Source: an uncultured Francisella sp.
GTDB taxonomy: Bacteria; Pseudomonadota; Gammaproteobacteria; Burkholderiales; Neisseriaceae
Length of the DNA: 64,000 nt
Reading direction: 5' to 3'
NCBI GenBank assembly: GCA_943913135.1
Contig: CALTVE010000002.1
Span: 1-64,000 of the forward strand
The translations under genes and the position numbers were made by a program. This document shows, piece after piece, positions 61,949 through 64,000 of the stretch. Positions within the stretch are counted from its first letter, which is position 1; every line of letters begins with the position of its first letter. Below the pieces are notes generated by a model. The model had not been told where the DNA came from, searched no databases, and was given only the letters and a program-made list of their open reading frames with translations.

Positions 61949-61976
61949 AGCCTCGAGTGATGAAGCGCTTGGGGCT
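61949..61976 (+). terminator. Weak terminator hairpin after pntB
   Basis: A nine-bp stem with two G-U pairs (61949-61957 with 61968-61976) is followed by CTTTAGTTGTTTT, between the convergent pntB and hslU genes. Confidence 0.5.
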
Positions 61977-61993
61977 CTTTAGTTGTTTTATCT

Positions 61994-63334
61994 TTATAGC
62001 ACATAGCGGGCCAGATCCTGATGTTCGGCAATATCACCCAGGCGCTTTTCTACATAGGCTGCATCGATAATTACCTCCTGTTTAGGAGTATCGAAAGAAA
62101 CTTCTTCCAGTAGTTTTTCCATCACCGTATGCAATCGGCGAGCGCCGATATTTTCTGTTTTTTCATTGACGCTAAAAGCGATTTTGGCAATGGTATCGAT
62201 GCCATCATCCGTAAAACGAATGTGCACCCCATCCGTTGCTAACAAGGCAGTATATTGTTTGGCTAAAGAAGCATCCGTCTGCTGCAAGATCGCCTTAAAA
62301 TCCTCCACACTTAAGCTATCTAACTCTACCCTTATAGGGAGACGGCCCTGCAATTCTGGAATCAAATCAGAGGGCCGACTCAAATGGAAGGCACCTGAAG
62401 CAATAAACAAGATATGGTTGGTGCGAATCACACCGTGCTTGGTTGAGACTGCTGTCCCTTCGACCAATGGTAATAAATCTCTCTGCACTCCTTGACGCGA
62501 TACATCGGCCCCGGAGCCGCGCTCGCTTGAGGAGGCAACTTTATCGATTTCATCGATGAATACAATGCCGTTTTGCTCGACTGCATGGACGACTTCTTCC
62601 CGTAAATCGTTTTCATTGATTAAATGGGCCGCTTCTTCATCTAAAATCAACTTCATCGCCTCGGCAATTTTTAATTTCTTCTCTCTTTTTTGGCCTTGGC
62701 TTAAATCGGAAAACATACCTTGCAATTGCTCCGTAAAGTCTTCCATACCTGGAGGACCAAAAATGGACATATTTTTTATATTGGGTAAAGAAACAGACAA
62801 AGTAATTTCTTTATCGTCCAATTCACCTTTGCGCAATTTATCACGCAATTTATGGCGCGTATTGTTTTCTTCCTCCTGCTGCGGCTCATCGGCAAAACCT
62901 GCTGATTTAGCACTGGGTAACAGAGCATTTAAAATTCTATCTTCCGCTGCTTTTTGTGCTTTTAACCGATTTTTCTCAATCGCTTCAGCACGGATTTTTT
63001 TCATCGCCAACTCGGTTAAATCGCGGATAATACTTTCCACATCTTTGCCAACATAACCCACTTCCGTAAATCGGGTTGCTTCTACTTTGATAAAAGGTGC
63101 ATTGGCTAATTTGGCCAAACGGCGAGCAATTTCGGTTTTACCCACCCCAGTGGGGCCGATCATTAAAATGTTTTTGGGAACGATTTCTGTACGCAGGGGC
63201 TCTGCCACTTGACTGCGGCGATAACGATTACGTAAAGCAATCGCCACTGCTTTTTTCGCTGCCCCCTGGCCTATAATATTTTTATCTAATTCATGGACGA
63301 TCTCTCTAGGAGTCATCACTGATGTAGTTGTCAT
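61994..63334 (-). CDS. hslU: HslU, ATPase subunit of the HslUV protease
   Basis: AAA+ unfoldase that feeds proteins to HslV. The 446 residues hold NIIGQGAAKKAVAIALRNRY, Walker A MIGPTGVGKTEIARRL (about 52-67), the pore loop GYVGKD, an inserted I domain (about 110-235), Walker B IVFIDEIDKV and sensor regions, ending in RYVL, the C-terminal tail that activates HslV. It follows hslV by 19 bp. Confidence 0.97.
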   Translation of the reverse strand: MTTTSVMTPREIVHELDKNIIGQGAAKKAVAIALRNRYRRSQVAEPLRTEIVPKNILMIGPTGVGKTEIARRLAKLANAPFIKVEATRFTEVGYVGKDVESIIRDLTELAMKKIRAEAIEKNRLKAQKAAEDRILNALLPSAKSAGFADEPQQEEENNTRHKLRDKLRKGELDDKEITLSVSLPNIKNMSIFGPPGMEDFTEQLQGMFSDLSQGQKREKKLKIAEAMKLILDEEAAHLINENDLREEVVHAVEQNGIVFIDEIDKVASSSERGSGADVSRQGVQRDLLPLVEGTAVSTKHGVIRTNHILFIASGAFHLSRPSDLIPELQGRLPIRVELDSLSVEDFKAILQQTDASLAKQYTALLATDGVHIRFTDDGIDTIAKIAFSVNEKTENIGARRLHTVMEKLLEEVSFDTPKQEVIIDAAYVEKRLGDIAEHQDLARYVL

Positions 63335-63353
63335 GTCCTTTTTCCCTCTCTCT

Positions 63354-63905
63354 TTACGACTTTGCCTTCTCTAAAGTTTCTATGGTGTGCGATTGATTGG
63401 TATAAATGCATATATCGCCAGCAATTTTCAGCGCTTTTTCCACAATTTCCTTAGGGGATAAATCAGTATTCTGTAATAAAGCCCGCGCCGCTGCCTGGGC
63501 ATAAGGCCCCCCCGAGCCAATGGCCGCAATCCCTTCTTCAGGATCGAGCACATCACCGGTACCGGTCAAAATAAGAGTATTATCTTTATCGGCAACGATC
63601 AACATTGCCTCCAAGCGACGAAGCACTCGATCGGATCGCCATTCTTTAGCCAATTCGATGGCCGATAACAACAGCTTGCCCTGATGTTTTTGCAGTTTGC
63701 TCTCAAAAAGTTCTAACAAGGTAAAGGCATCGGCCGTGCCGCCCGCAAAGCCCGCAAGTACACTATCATTATAGAGTTTACGCACTTTGCGTGCACTGGC
63801 TTTCATCACTGTATGACCTAAAGTCACTTGCCCATCACCGCCAATCGCAACTTCATCCCCTTTGCGTACACTCAATATGGTGGTGCCATGCATATGGTTT
63901 TCCAT
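63354..63905 (-). CDS. hslV: HslV, peptidase subunit of the HslUV protease
   Basis: Threonine peptidase of the bacterial proteasome-like HslUV complex. From the ATG at 63905 it has 183 residues: a short propeptide (MENHMHG), then the new N-terminal catalytic Thr in TTILSVRKG, GGDGQVTLG, YNDSVLAGFAGGTADAFTL and AIGSGGPYAQAAARALLQNT. A longer frame begins at TTG 63938, which is unlikely. Upstream of hslU; the promoter would lie after 63905 near the window edge. Confidence 0.95.
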   Translation of the reverse strand: MENHMHGTTILSVRKGDEVAIGGDGQVTLGHTVMKASARKVRKLYNDSVLAGFAGGTADAFTLLELFESKLQKHQGKLLLSAIELAKEWRSDRVLRRLEAMLIVADKDNTLILTGTGDVLDPEEGIAAIGSGGPYAQAAARALLQNTDLSPKEIVEKALKIAGDICIYTNQSHTIETLEKAKS

Positions 63906-64000
63906 AGCTTTTTTGTGCTCCAGCTTAAAATTTATCAACTCAGTAAGTTATGGGGGCAAAAGAGCAAGATACAAGGGAATCTATCCCTATCCATTGACGA

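Noticed and set aside
1..64000. CRISPR arrays, insertion sequences, integrases, rRNA genes.
   Set aside because: None seen: no regularly spaced repeats, no transposase or recombinase motifs and no rRNA sequence in any frame or strand inspected.

Overview
The window is a stretch of a Gram-negative, gammaproteobacterial chromosome with moderately AT-rich DNA. Evidence for this is the blocks tmk-holB-pilZ-tatD, yggS-proC-yggT facing pilT, pilB-pilC-pilD-coaE and nadD-rsfS-rlmH-hemB, plus rsmJ, mltG, pntAB and hslVU. Two proteins look more beta-like: a Neisseria-type 16-strand porin and a DksA with a CxxT site instead of the four-cysteine zinc finger. I cannot fix the order from sequence alone; an early-branching gammaproteobacterium (Cardiobacteriales-like) is one possibility.

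Positions 1-36.9 kb are mainly housekeeping genes: mug, a lipoprotein behind dksA, yggT-proC-yggS, pilT, yidB and a Kbp-like gene, rsmJ, recQ, a patatin phospholipase, a degenerate BioC-like protein, comF, trmL, fabF-acpP, gpsA, a nitroreductase, a MAPEG protein, queF, tatD-pilZ-holB-tmk-mltG-valS, a stand-alone RlmL-type methyltransferase, coaE-pilD-pilC-pilB, the porin, nadD-rsfS-rlmH-hemB, metE and fxsA. Type IV pilus genes are scattered through this part and continue with a pilY1-like adhesin gene (37.1-41.2 kb) and a pilV-pilW-pilX minor pilin cluster (43.7-46.4 kb). Between them lie an MFS transporter and a broken ClpP-like gene.

Positions 46.9-58.5 kb are accessory. A complete VirB1-VirB11 type IV secretion set is present (virB1-B2-B3-B4-B6-B7-B8-B9-B10-B11 on the plus strand). 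VirB5 is encoded divergently as an unusual protein: its C-terminal half looks like the peptidoglycan-cleaving domain of VgrG3-type T6SS spikes. It is followed by a small secreted cysteine-containing protein of unknown function. No VirD4 coupling protein and no relaxase is in the window. The block ends in two decayed genes (a lipoprotein and an ankyrin-like protein) and abuts the 3' end of a tRNA-Leu(CAG), a common integration site for mobile islands. The VirB5 fusion has an in-frame TAA just upstream of its signal-peptide core and a homopolymer A7 where a -1 slip would restore a longer family-like C terminus, so it is either regulated by slippage or decaying.

Positions 58.5-64 kb return to core genes: a small unknown ORF, pntA-pntB and the HslUV protease. 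The most interesting items are the VirB5-muramidase fusion with its neighbour, the acpP leader created by a perfect 22-bp duplication of the ribosome-binding site and start codon, and a RecQ without its zinc cysteines.
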